This document shows, piece by piece, positions 1 through 5,864 of a stretch of DNA of 5,864 bases; the first letter of the stretch is position 1; every line of letters starts with the position of its first letter. The DNA is from an uncultured Odoribacter sp. (GTDB lineage Bacteria > Bacteroidota > Bacteroidia > Bacteroidales > Marinifilaceae). The stretch spans positions 1 through 5,864 of the forward strand of contig CAJKZL010000224.1 in the NCBI GenBank assembly GCA_905204385.1, written 5' to 3'. The position numbers and the translations under genes are program-made. The notes below the pieces were generated by a model, which ran no database searches, was not told the origin of the DNA, and worked only from the letters and a program-made list of their open reading frames with translations.

Positions 1-1811
1 GGAAAATTCAGGTAAGGCTGGTGCCGGAACTGAGTGAAGTGCCTCTGAATACCCAGGAGGCTTATACCCTGATTGTCGATGCCCGTAAAATCGTGGTGGA
101 GGCGGTTACCGAGCAAGGGGTATATTGGGCTTTACAGACACTCAGGCAATTGTGTACCGCCCGGGGGGAAAAGACCTTTATCCCGGCTTGCAGGATTACG
201 GATTGGCCGGCTTTTCGCATTCGCGGTTTTATGCACGATGTGGGCAGGGGATATATTTCCATAGAGGAACTGAAAAAGGAAATTGCCGCTTTATCGCGTT
301 TTAAGGTAAACGTCTTTCATTGGCATTTGACCGATAATCAGGCGTGGAGGCTGGAGAGTCGTATTTTTCCCATGCTGAACGATAGTGTGAATATGGAACG
401 TTTACCGGGAAAATATTATACCCTGGCAGAAGCCAGGGAACTGGTGGAGTTCTGCAAAGCTCATCATGTCCTGTTGATCCCGGAAATTGAAATGCCCGGA
501 CATAGTGCTGCTTTTGTACGTGCTTTTCGTCATGACATGCAAAGCCCCGAGGGAATGAAGATCCTGAAATTATTGCTGGATGAGGTGTGCGAAACTTTCG
601 ACGTGCCCTATTTGCATATCGGTACGGATGAGGTTCCCTTTACCAATCCCGCTTTTGTCCCGGAAATGGTGGATTACGTGAGGTCCAAAGGGAAGAAAGT
701 TATTTCCTGGAATCCCGGATGGCATTATTCTCCCGGACAGGTCGACATGACTCAATTATGGAGCTACAGGGGAAAAGCACAACCCGGTATCCCGGCTATC
801 GATTCCAGGTTTCATTATCTGAATCATTTCGATACTTTCGGTGACATCGTTGCTTTGTACCGGAGCCGCATTTACGGTAGTTCCGTAGGAAGCGACGATC
901 TGGCGGGCGTTATCCTGGCGGTGTGGAACGATCGCCTGATCCGGGATGAAAGTCATATTATTCTGGAAAACAATTTTTATCCCAATATGCTGGCTATGGC
1001 CGAGCGGGCCTGGCGGGGAGGTGGGACGGAATATTTTGATAAAATGGGTGTCATTCTGCCGCCGGAGGATGCTCCGGAGTTCCGGGAATTTGCCGATTTT
1101 GAAAGACGTCTGCTTTGGCATAAAGCCCATACCCTACAGGGTTATCCTTTCGGTTATGTCCGGCAAACGAATGTGAAATGGAAAATTACGGATCCTTTTC
1201 CCAATGAGGGACAAATGGATAAAGTGTTTCCTCCCGAACAAGGATTGAAGGATGTGTATACCTGGGAAGGAAAAGAATATCAGGCGCATCCGGCTATCGG
1301 TGCGGGGATCTATTTACGTCATGTGTGGGGGAATCTGGTTCCCGCTTTTTATCCGAATCCCCGGGAAAATCATACGGCTTATGCTTATACTTGGGTCTTT
1401 TCGCCCAAAGAACAGGAAGTCGGGATGTGGATAGAGTTTCAGAACTATGGACGTTCGGAAATGGATTTACCGCCTCTGCCGGGGAAATGGGATTATAAGG
1501 GAAGCCGGATCTGGTTGAACGATGAGGAAATACTACCTCCGGTGTGGACTGCTACCCATCGTCGCAAAAGCAACGAGATCGCTTTGGGAAACGAGAACTG
1601 TATCGCGCGTCCCCCTAAATTGGTCACGCTTCGTAAAGGCTGGAACAAAGTATTCCTGAAATTGCCGGTGGGGAAATTCTCTACTCCGGAGGTGCGACTG
1701 GTGAAATGGATGTTTACCGCTGTATTTGTTACACCCGACGGACAGCAGGCCGTTGAGGGATTGATTTATTCCCCTGAAAAAGTAAAGGGGGAAAACAACC
1801 GGGTCAGGTAG
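1..1811 (+). CDS. GH20 beta-N-acetylhexosaminidase, divergent, 5'-truncated by the window edge
   Basis: The reading frame is open from base 3 with no stop before it, so the GTG at 21 is not the real start; the signal peptide and start of the N-terminal domain lie upstream. Numbering from that GTG, residues 1-65 are the end of a GH20b-like domain (ending in the typical GVYWALQTLRQL pattern) and about 66-335 the GH20 barrel. Visible landmarks are substrate Arg R68, HWHLTDNQ at 100-107, PEIEMPGH at 154-161, the catalytic pair D203-E204 in HIGTDEV (bases 627-632), Tyr Y266 and WND at 302-304. The family hydrolyses terminal beta-GlcNAc/GalNAc by substrate-assisted catalysis. Several usually conserved positions differ (GGDE to GTDE, DDQ to DNQ, PEID to PEIE, WxE to WND, YLD to YLN), so the exact substrate is uncertain. 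Residues 340-596 form an extra beta-rich module. It is followed after 36 nt by the esterase gene, probably in one operon. The GH20 assignment is firm; specificity is not. Confidence 0.93.
   Translation, partial: KIQVRLVPELSEVPLNTQEAYTLIVDARKIVVEAVTEQGVYWALQTLRQLCTARGEKTFIPACRITDWPAFRIRGFMHDVGRGYISIEELKKEIAALSRFKVNVFHWHLTDNQAWRLESRIFPMLNDSVNMERLPGKYYTLAEARELVEFCKAHHVLLIPEIEMPGHSAAFVRAFRHDMQSPEGMKILKLLLDEVCETFDVPYLHIGTDEVPFTNPAFVPEMVDYVRSKGKKVISWNPGWHYSPGQVDMTQLWSYRGKAQPGIPAIDSRFHYLNHFDTFGDIVALYRSRIYGSSVGSDDLAGVILAVWNDRLIRDESHIILENNFYPNMLAMAERAWRGGGTEYFDKMGVILPPEDAPEFREFADFERRLLWHKAHTLQGYPFGYVRQTNVKWKITDPFPNEGQMDKVFPPEQGLKDVYTWEGKEYQAHPAIGAGIYLRHVWGNLVPAFYPNPRENHTAYAYTWVFSPKEQEVGMWIEFQNYGRSEMDLPPLPGKWDYKGSRIWLNDEEILPPVWTATHRRKSNEIALGNENCIARPPKLVTLRKGWNKVFLKLPVGKFSTPEVRLVKWMFTAVFVTPDGQQAVEGLIYSPEKVKGENNRVR
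315..334 (+). repeat. Direct repeat copy 1: GH20 FHWHLTD-coding segment
   Basis: Twenty bases encoding part of the FHWHLTD motif are identical to 5676-5695 in the second GH20 gene, with weaker similarity continuing for about 25 bases downstream. The protein motif is conserved in the family, so shared ancestry and constraint explain it; the exact synonymous-codon match is the only notable point. Confidence 0.8.
1769..1792 (+). other. Possible RNA hairpin near the end of the first GH20 gene
   Basis: The arms ttcccct (1769-1775) and agggga (1786-1791, plus a1792) can form a stem of five Watson-Crick pairs extended by a G-U and a U-A pair, with a 10-nt A-rich loop. It lies inside codons near the gene's 3' end and has no U-tract, so it is not an intrinsic terminator. 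It could be chance or could affect mRNA stability between genes. Confidence 0.25.
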
Positions 1812-1821
1812 AATGACCGTT
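1797..1821 (+). other. Weak RNA hairpin across the stop codon of the first GH20 gene
   Basis: ggtca (1802-1806) pairs with tgacc (1814-1818) around a 7-nt loop that contains the TAG stop. With one bulged base the stem can extend by c1800-g1819, a1798-t1820 and a1797-t1821. The following bases are only mildly T-rich, so termination is unlikely. It sits just behind the hairpin at 1769-1792. Confidence 0.2.
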
Positions 1822-1829
1822 ACTTTCAT

Positions 1830-1847
1830 CATTAAAACGATAAAACT
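1830..1847 (+). promoter_or_regulatory. A-rich translation leader of the esterase gene
   Basis: The bases before ATG 1848 are strongly A-rich (attaaaacgataaaact) and contain no AGGAGG-like motif. This is the usual Bacteroidota initiation context, where adenines close to the start replace the Shine-Dalgarno pairing. I see no convincing Bacteroidota promoter (TTTG with TAnnTTTG at the usual distance) in the 36-nt spacer, so the gene is probably read through from upstream. Confidence 0.4.
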
Positions 1848-2504
1848 ATGAAATCGATAATTTTGCTTATCCTGATATGCCTCCTGTCCGGTTGGGCATA
1901 TGGACAAAAATATTCCACCTTTTATGATCAACGGGCGAGTTTATTCGAAGAACTTCCGGTTACTTCCAAGGATATCATTTTTTTAGGCAATAGCATTACC
2001 AACGGATGTGAATGGAGTGAGCTGCTGGCCAACCGGCATGTAAAAAACCGGGGGATCAGCGGGGATATCTGCCAATGTGTTTATGATCGTCTGGATGCTG
2101 TTTTAAGAGGAAAGCCGGCTAAAATATTTTTATTGATCGGAATCAATGATGTCAACCGGGGAGCTTCGCCCGATACAATAGTCAGCCGAATCGGAAGGAT
2201 TACCCGTAAAATTAAGCGGGATTCACCGAAAACTAAATTATATTTGCAGAGTGTATTGCCCGTTACGGATCATTACAAAATGTTTGGCGGCCATACCAAA
2301 CACGCTCCCCTGGTGAAGGTCATCAATGAGAAATTGGCCCGGTTGGCGGAAGAGGAGCAGGTGGTGTATGTCGACCTTTATTCTCATTTTGTCGATCCTG
2401 CAACCGGAAAGCTGGACATCCGCTATTCGAACGATGGCCTGCATCTGCTGGGCAAAGGCTATGTAAAATGGGCTGAAATTATAAAACCTTATGTAGAGAA
2501 ATGA
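1848..2504 (+). CDS. Secreted SGNH/GDSL-type esterase (PAF-acetylhydrolase-like), 218 aa
   Basis: This complete single-domain SGNH hydrolase carries every family block: block I GNSIT with nucleophile S49, block II ISGD with oxyanion Gly G72, block III GIND with G98 and N100, and block V DGLH with D196 and H199. The triad is therefore S49-D196-H199. Block I reads GNS rather than GDS, common in the PAF-acetylhydrolase-like branch. A signal peptide of about 19 residues ends in AYG, leaving Gln at the mature N-terminus, so export to the periplasm is likely. The start is the only sensible one: an in-frame TAA lies at 1833-1835 and the hydrophobic signal begins at once. Its stop overlaps the beta-mannosidase start by 4 nt. 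The family removes acyl, often acetyl, groups. The neighbours make O-acetylated sialic acid or another O-acetylated sugar a plausible substrate, but it lacks the GQSN-type motif of the classical NanS/SIAE esterase family, so this is inference. Confidence 0.92.
   Translation: MKSIILLILICLLSGWAYGQKYSTFYDQRASLFEELPVTSKDIIFLGNSITNGCEWSELLANRHVKNRGISGDICQCVYDRLDAVLRGKPAKIFLLIGINDVNRGASPDTIVSRIGRITRKIKRDSPKTKLYLQSVLPVTDHYKMFGGHTKHAPLVKVINEKLARLAEEEQVVYVDLYSHFVDPATGKLDIRYSNDGLHLLGKGYVKWAEIIKPYVEK
2501..2504 (+). promoter_or_regulatory. ATGA stop-start overlap joining esterase and beta-mannosidase
   Basis: The esterase TGA (2502-2504) overlaps the beta-mannosidase ATG (2501-2503). No Shine-Dalgarno motif precedes it; the bases just before are tagagaa. 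Such overlaps usually mean that ribosomes terminating on the first gene restart on the second, keeping the two proteins in a linked ratio. The overlap is directly visible; the coupling is inferred. Confidence 0.75.
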
Positions 2505-5059
2505 GAATTATTCTGCTGATCTGGCTTTGGGGATGGTGTTGTTTGCTGTACGGACAAAAAGAAATGGAACGGATTCCTTTGGATGGCCCTTGGTGGTTTA
2601 CACCGGTGGGCGAGGTACAATGGAGAGAAGCCGTGGTGCCGGGCACGGTGCATCAGGATCTGATCCGGCACGGATTGCTGCCGGATCCTTTTTATGGTAG
2701 CAATGAAGAGAAGATTCAGTGGGTGGAAGATAAAGACTGGGAGTATAAAACCACGTTCGAAGTTTCTGCGAAGCAAATCGATCACGATGCTGCCTTTCTT
2801 CATTTTGAAGGGTTGGATACTTATGCCGATGTCTATCTCAATGGAGCTTTGATTCTGGAAGCGAAGAATATGTTTATAGATTACAAAATTCCGGTGAAAT
2901 CCGTTTTGCGGGAAGGTGAAAATCGTTTACATGTCCTTTTTCATTCTCCGGTTCGGCAAACGTTGCCGCAATGGCGGTCCAACGGTTTCAATTACCCTGC
3001 CGATAATGACCACCGGGCCGAGCGGGTGAGCGTTTTCACCCGGAAAGCACCTTATAGTTACGGTTGGGATTGGGGAATCCGGATGGCCACCAGTGGGGTG
3101 TGGAGGCCGGTGACCCTGTGTTTTCAGGATGTGGTTTCGGTGGAAGATTTTTATGTCCGTCAGCTAAAAGTCTCTAAAGAGGCTGCAGAACTGTCGGTTG
3201 AGACTGAATTGCAAAAGCTTGTTCTTCCGTCTGAGGAGGTCGTGGTAAAAATAGAATGGGCTTTACCGGGAGAGCGAAAGCAGACCCTGGAGCGAAAAGT
3301 GGTATTGGACAGCTCCCGGACGAATGTGATCTTTCCGTTGCACATATCTCGTCCCTCACTTTGGATGCCCAATGGATGGGGAAAACCTGTATTGTATGAT
3401 TTTTCTGTCTCGGTGCTTTATGGGGGTAAGGAAGTGGCTTGCCGTAAACAGCGGGTGGGATTGAGGTCGTTGCGGGTGGTTAAAGAAAAGGATGCCGAGG
3501 GAGAATGTTTTTATTTCGAAGTGAACGGATGTCCTTTGTTTGCCAAAGGAGCCAATTATATCCCTTCGGACGCCCTTTTACCGGCTGTGACCAGCGCACG
3601 TTACCGGCAATTGTTCCATGATGTCCGGGAGGCCAACATGAACATGTTGCGCGTTTGGGGAGGCGGGGTTTACGAGGACGACCGTTTCTATGATTTGGCA
3701 GACGAAAACGGTATACTCATCTGGCAGGATTTTATGTTTGCCTGTACCACTTATCCTTCCGATCCTTTTTTCCTGGAGCAGGTGGCCCGGGAAGCGGAAT
3801 ATAATATCCGCCGCCTGCGGAGGCATGCCTGTCTGGCCATGTGGTGTGGCAATAATGAAATAGAAGAAGGGATAAAATATTGGGGATGGAGTAAGAAATA
3901 TTCTCCTGAAGTTTATCAGGAAATGAAAGTCGGGTATGAACGGTTGTTCCGGGAATTACTGCCCCGAAAGGTGAAAGAACTGGATCCTGAACGTTTTTAT
4001 ATGCATGGCTCTCCTTATTTTGCCAATTGGGGACGGCCGGAAAGCTGGAAGATTGCCGACAGTCATAATTGGGGGGTATGGTATGGAAGAAAACCTTTTG
4101 AAAGCCTGGATTCCGAAATTCCACGCTTTATGAGCGAGTTTGGATTTCAGTCCTTCCCGGAAATGAAAACCATTGCAACTTTTGCTTCGCCGGAGGATTA
4201 TCGGATAGAATCGGAGGTGATGAAGGCTCATCAGAAAAGTTCTATTGGAAACGAGTTGATCGAAACTTATATGGCGAGGGATTATAAAGTTCCGGAACGG
4301 TTCGAGGACTTTGTGTATGTGGGGCTGGTGATGCAAGGCCGTGGAATACGGCGGGGATTGGAAGCACATCGCCGGAACCGGCCCTATTGCATGGGGACTT
4401 TGTATTGGCAATTGAACGACAGTTGGCCGGTGGTGTCCTGGTCCGGGATAGATTATTATGGAAATTGGAAAGCCTTGCACTACCAGGCGAAGCGGGCGTT
4501 TGCACCCTTGCTGGTGAGCGTGGTGCGTGAACGCGATTCCCTCGGAATTTGGTTGGTTTCCGATCTGCTGGAGAAACAGGAGGGACTGCTGTTAGAAATG
4601 AAATTGACTGATTTTAAGGGAAAAATTCTGAAAAAGCAAAGATTGCATACGGAAGCGGAAGCGAATTCTTCCCGGAAAATATTTGAAGCGGATTTGCAGG
4701 CATTACTGACCCCTGCGCGGGCGGATAACTGTTATTTATTGCTGACCTTGAAAGATAAATCCGGCAGGGTTGTCTTTGAAGAACCCTGGTTCTTTGAGTC
4801 GCCTGTTAACCTGAAATTGCCGGAGGTGCATCTTCATTCTCAGCAACGGGTTTGGGACGGTGGTTGTGAGCTTACGTTAAAGTCGGATGGGCTGGCTAAA
4901 GACGTTTTTATTGAAGTACCCATCCAGGGTGCCCGGTTGAGTGATAATTTCTTCGATTTGCTTCCGGGTGGTACCCGTAAAATCCGAATTTCCTCTCCCG
5001 AAATAAAGAAGGGGCAAGCGGTTGGAATATCGGTAAAGCATCTTGGGGGGATGGATTAA
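2501..5059 (+). CDS. Secreted GH2 beta-mannosidase, 852 aa
   Basis: This is a full-length exo-acting GH2 enzyme releasing terminal beta-mannose from the non-reducing end. Domains in order: signal peptide 1-18 (cut before Q19 in LLYGQKE), sugar-binding-like jelly roll about 22-210 with the beta-mannosidase signature VPGTVHQDL and DPFYGSNE plus SYGWDWG at 186-192, Ig-like domain about 211-330, TIM barrel about 335-670, and C-terminal beta domains ending with the family-typical DLLPGG at 819-824. The acid/base is E453 in WCGNNE and the nucleophile E546 in FMSEFGFQS. Their 93-residue spacing matches what I recall for BtMan2A of B. thetaiotaomicron (E462/E555), and D190 then matches its D199. The length is normal for the family. 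Its start overlaps the esterase stop (ATGA), suggesting coupled translation. In this setting the likely natural bond is Man-beta-1,4-GlcNAc of the N-glycan core, although plant mannan oligosaccharides cannot be excluded. Confidence 0.96.
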   Translation: MRIILLIWLWGWCCLLYGQKEMERIPLDGPWWFTPVGEVQWREAVVPGTVHQDLIRHGLLPDPFYGSNEEKIQWVEDKDWEYKTTFEVSAKQIDHDAAFLHFEGLDTYADVYLNGALILEAKNMFIDYKIPVKSVLREGENRLHVLFHSPVRQTLPQWRSNGFNYPADNDHRAERVSVFTRKAPYSYGWDWGIRMATSGVWRPVTLCFQDVVSVEDFYVRQLKVSKEAAELSVETELQKLVLPSEEVVVKIEWALPGERKQTLERKVVLDSSRTNVIFPLHISRPSLWMPNGWGKPVLYDFSVSVLYGGKEVACRKQRVGLRSLRVVKEKDAEGECFYFEVNGCPLFAKGANYIPSDALLPAVTSARYRQLFHDVREANMNMLRVWGGGVYEDDRFYDLADENGILIWQDFMFACTTYPSDPFFLEQVAREAEYNIRRLRRHACLAMWCGNNEIEEGIKYWGWSKKYSPEVYQEMKVGYERLFRELLPRKVKELDPERFYMHGSPYFANWGRPESWKIADSHNWGVWYGRKPFESLDSEIPRFMSEFGFQSFPEMKTIATFASPEDYRIESEVMKAHQKSSIGNELIETYMARDYKVPERFEDFVYVGLVMQGRGIRRGLEAHRRNRPYCMGTLYWQLNDSWPVVSWSGIDYYGNWKALHYQAKRAFAPLLVSVVRERDSLGIWLVSDLLEKQEGLLLEMKLTDFKGKILKKQRLHTEAEANSSRKIFEADLQALLTPARADNCYLLLTLKDKSGRVVFEEPWFFESPVNLKLPEVHLHSQQRVWDGGCELTLKSDGLAKDVFIEVPIQGARLSDNFFDLLPGGTRKIRISSPEIKKGQAVGISVKHLGGMD

Positions 5060-5099
5060 TATGGCAAATATCTTCTTAATCTATAAAAAAAGTACGACT
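5060..5099 (+). promoter_or_regulatory. 40-nt spacer with A7 leader and an alternative in-frame ATG
   Basis: This spacer lies between the beta-mannosidase TAA and the lipoprotein GH20 start. It contains a run of seven A (5085-5091) about 8 nt before ATG 5100, a typical Bacteroidota leader without Shine-Dalgarno. It also contains ATG 5061, one base after the beta-mannosidase stop and in frame with the GH20 gene. Starting there would add 13 residues before the lipoprotein signal. No hairpin terminator or clear promoter is visible. Confidence 0.45.
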
Positions 5100-5864
5100 A
5101 TGAGAAAATTATGGAGTGGGATAGGGTTAATAGCATGTATGGCTTTTGTTTTTTCCTGCAGTTCGAAGCAGGAAACGGCAGACTATCGCGTGGTCCCTTT
5201 ACCCAAAACGATTTCAGTTGAGACAGGTAAACCGTTTGTTTTGGATAATCAGGTGAGGATTCTCTATCCGGAAGGCAATGCCGATATGAAACGGAATGCT
5301 GAATTCCTCAAAGCATATATTCAGGAATCGACAGGCAAAGAGCTGACTGTGGAGGCCGGGACGGAAGGAGCTAATGCTATTGTGCTGAAATTAGGTTTAC
5401 AGCATGCGAATCCGGAGGCTTATCGACTGGCAGTCACGGATGAGGGAGTCATGATCGAGGCGCCGACCGAAGCCGGAGTGTTCTATGGAGTGCAGACTTT
5501 GCGTAAGTCGTTGCCCGTAGTGCGCGAAGCGAAGGTGGTCATGCCGGCAGTAGTCGTGAACGATGAGCCCCGCTTCAGCCACCGCGGGATGATGCTGGAT
5601 ATCAGCCGGCATTTTTTTGCACTCGATTCGGTTAAGCGTTATATCGATTTACTGGCATTACACAACATCAACCGTTTTCATTGGCATTTGACCGACGATC
5701 AGGGATGGAGAATCGAAATCAAGAAATATCCCGAATTGACCCAGGTCGGCTCCAAACGCAGCGAAACAGTGATCGGGCATAATACGGGAAAGTATGACGG
5801 AATAACGTACGGCGGAGTTTATACTCAGGACGAAGCCCGCGAATTTGTGGCTTATGCGATAGAC
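5100..5864 (+). CDS. GH20 beta-N-acetylhexosaminidase lipoprotein, 3'-truncated by the window edge
   Basis: The frame stays open from ATG 5100 to the last base, giving 255 residues. Residues 1-19 are a lipoprotein signal with lipobox VFSC (lipidated C20). The following SSKQE is only weakly like a Bacteroidota surface-export signal, so outer-membrane facing is unresolved. Residues 29-155 are a GH20b domain (VVPLPKTISVETG near its start, EAGVFYGVQTLRKS at 124-137). The GH20 barrel begins at about 160 with substrate Arg R162 in HRGMMLDISRHF and HWHLTDDQGWR at 194-204. These visible sites are canonical, unlike the first GH20 gene of the window. The catalytic HxGGDE pair should lie beyond the window end, so activity cannot be confirmed. 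An in-frame ATG at 5061 would add 13 residues; 5100 is preferred because it gives a compact MRK n-region and an A-rich leader. It lies 40 nt behind the beta-mannosidase, likely in the same operon. Confidence 0.93.
   Translation, partial: MRKLWSGIGLIACMAFVFSCSSKQETADYRVVPLPKTISVETGKPFVLDNQVRILYPEGNADMKRNAEFLKAYIQESTGKELTVEAGTEGANAIVLKLGLQHANPEAYRLAVTDEGVMIEAPTEAGVFYGVQTLRKSLPVVREAKVVMPAVVVNDEPRFSHRGMMLDISRHFFALDSVKRYIDLLALHNINRFHWHLTDDQGWRIEIKKYPELTQVGSKRSETVIGHNTGKYDGITYGGVYTQDEAREFVAYAID
5676..5695 (+). repeat. Direct repeat copy 2: GH20 FHWHLTD-coding segment
   Basis: This is the matching copy of the 20-base identity at 315-334, 5361 bases downstream and in the same orientation. Both copies sit at the same place in the GH20 fold and in the same reading phase relative to the motif. 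Recombination between them would remove the esterase and beta-mannosidase genes and leave an in-frame hybrid GH20. Confidence 0.8.

Noticed and set aside
21..23. GTG at 21 as the start of the first GH20 gene
   Set aside because: The frame is open upstream to the window edge, codes for plausible GH20b residues there, and a start at 21 would cut the N-terminal domain and leave no signal peptide.
1062..1077. Perfect 6-bp inverted repeat ccggag/ctccgg with a 4-base loop
   Set aside because: It is in the middle of the first GH20 coding frame, has no U-tract and encodes ordinary Pro/Glu/Ala residues; most likely chance.
756..1130. 124-codon open frame on the minus strand
   Set aside because: It lies fully inside the conserved GH20 barrel on the other strand, and its translation shows no recognisable domain.
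1812..1847. Intrinsic terminator or internal promoter in the first spacer
   Set aside because: No GC-rich stem followed by a T-run and no paired TTTG / TAnnTTTG elements are visible; co-transcription is the simpler reading.
1533..1931. 132-codon open frame on the minus strand spanning the first gene junction
   Set aside because: It is antisense to the GH20 C-terminal module and the esterase signal peptide, both well supported; its product is low in recognisable features and shows no family motif.
2501..2560. Lipobox in the beta-mannosidase signal because of Cys13-Cys14
   Set aside because: The residues before the cysteines (LWGW) do not fit a lipobox and the hydrophobic stretch continues past them to a good signal peptidase I site before Gln.
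3732..4480. Overlapping minus-strand open frames of 130 and 174 codons
   Set aside because: Both are antisense to the catalytic part of the beta-mannosidase, where the + frame carries E453 and E546 in conserved motifs; the long antisense frames are by-products of codon composition.
1..5864. CRISPR array, tRNA/rRNA, insertion sequence or phage genes
   Set aside because: No regularly spaced repeats, RNA gene signatures, transposase motifs or terminal inverted repeats were seen; coding sequence fills nearly the whole window.

Overview
The window is an ordinary-looking stretch of a Bacteroidales (Bacteroidota) polysaccharide- and glycoprotein-degrading operon, read entirely on the + strand. The phylum call rests on four things: A-rich leaders without Shine-Dalgarno motifs in front of the genes, secreted proteins whose predicted mature N-terminus is Gln, a Bacteroidota-style lipoprotein signal on the last gene, and the family content. 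The genus cannot be fixed from the sequence alone.

Layout: (1) bases 1-1811 hold the 3' part of a divergent family GH20 beta-N-acetylhexosaminidase with an extra C-terminal beta-rich module; its true start lies before base 1. (2) 1848-2504 encodes a small secreted SGNH/GDSL-type esterase. (3) 2501-5059 encodes a complete secreted GH2 beta-mannosidase whose start overlaps the esterase stop as ATGA. (4) 5100-5864 is the 5' part of a second, more canonical GH20 hexosaminidase made as a lipoprotein; it runs off the window before its catalytic Asp-Glu pair. Spacers are 36 and 40 nt, and no promoter or convincing terminator is visible, so the four genes look like the interior of one transcription unit.

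How they fit together (inference from the families): hexosaminidases trim GlcNAc/GalNAc from glycoprotein or mucin glycans, the esterase probably removes an O-acyl decoration, and the beta-mannosidase cleaves beta-mannosides such as the Man-beta-1,4-GlcNAc linkage of the N-glycan core. From memory, the order GH20, SGNH/esterase, GH2 beta-mannosidase, GH20 resembles the Bacteroides thetaiotaomicron sialidase-linked cluster around BT_0455-BT_0461, in which BT_0458 is the characterised beta-mannosidase BtMan2A. A sialidase gene just outside the window would fit this.

No undescribed system was found. The most interesting points are the substituted active-site positions of the first GH20, which could mean altered specificity (including a testable idea about 6-sulfated GlcNAc), its C-terminal module, and the esterase-mannosidase coupling.
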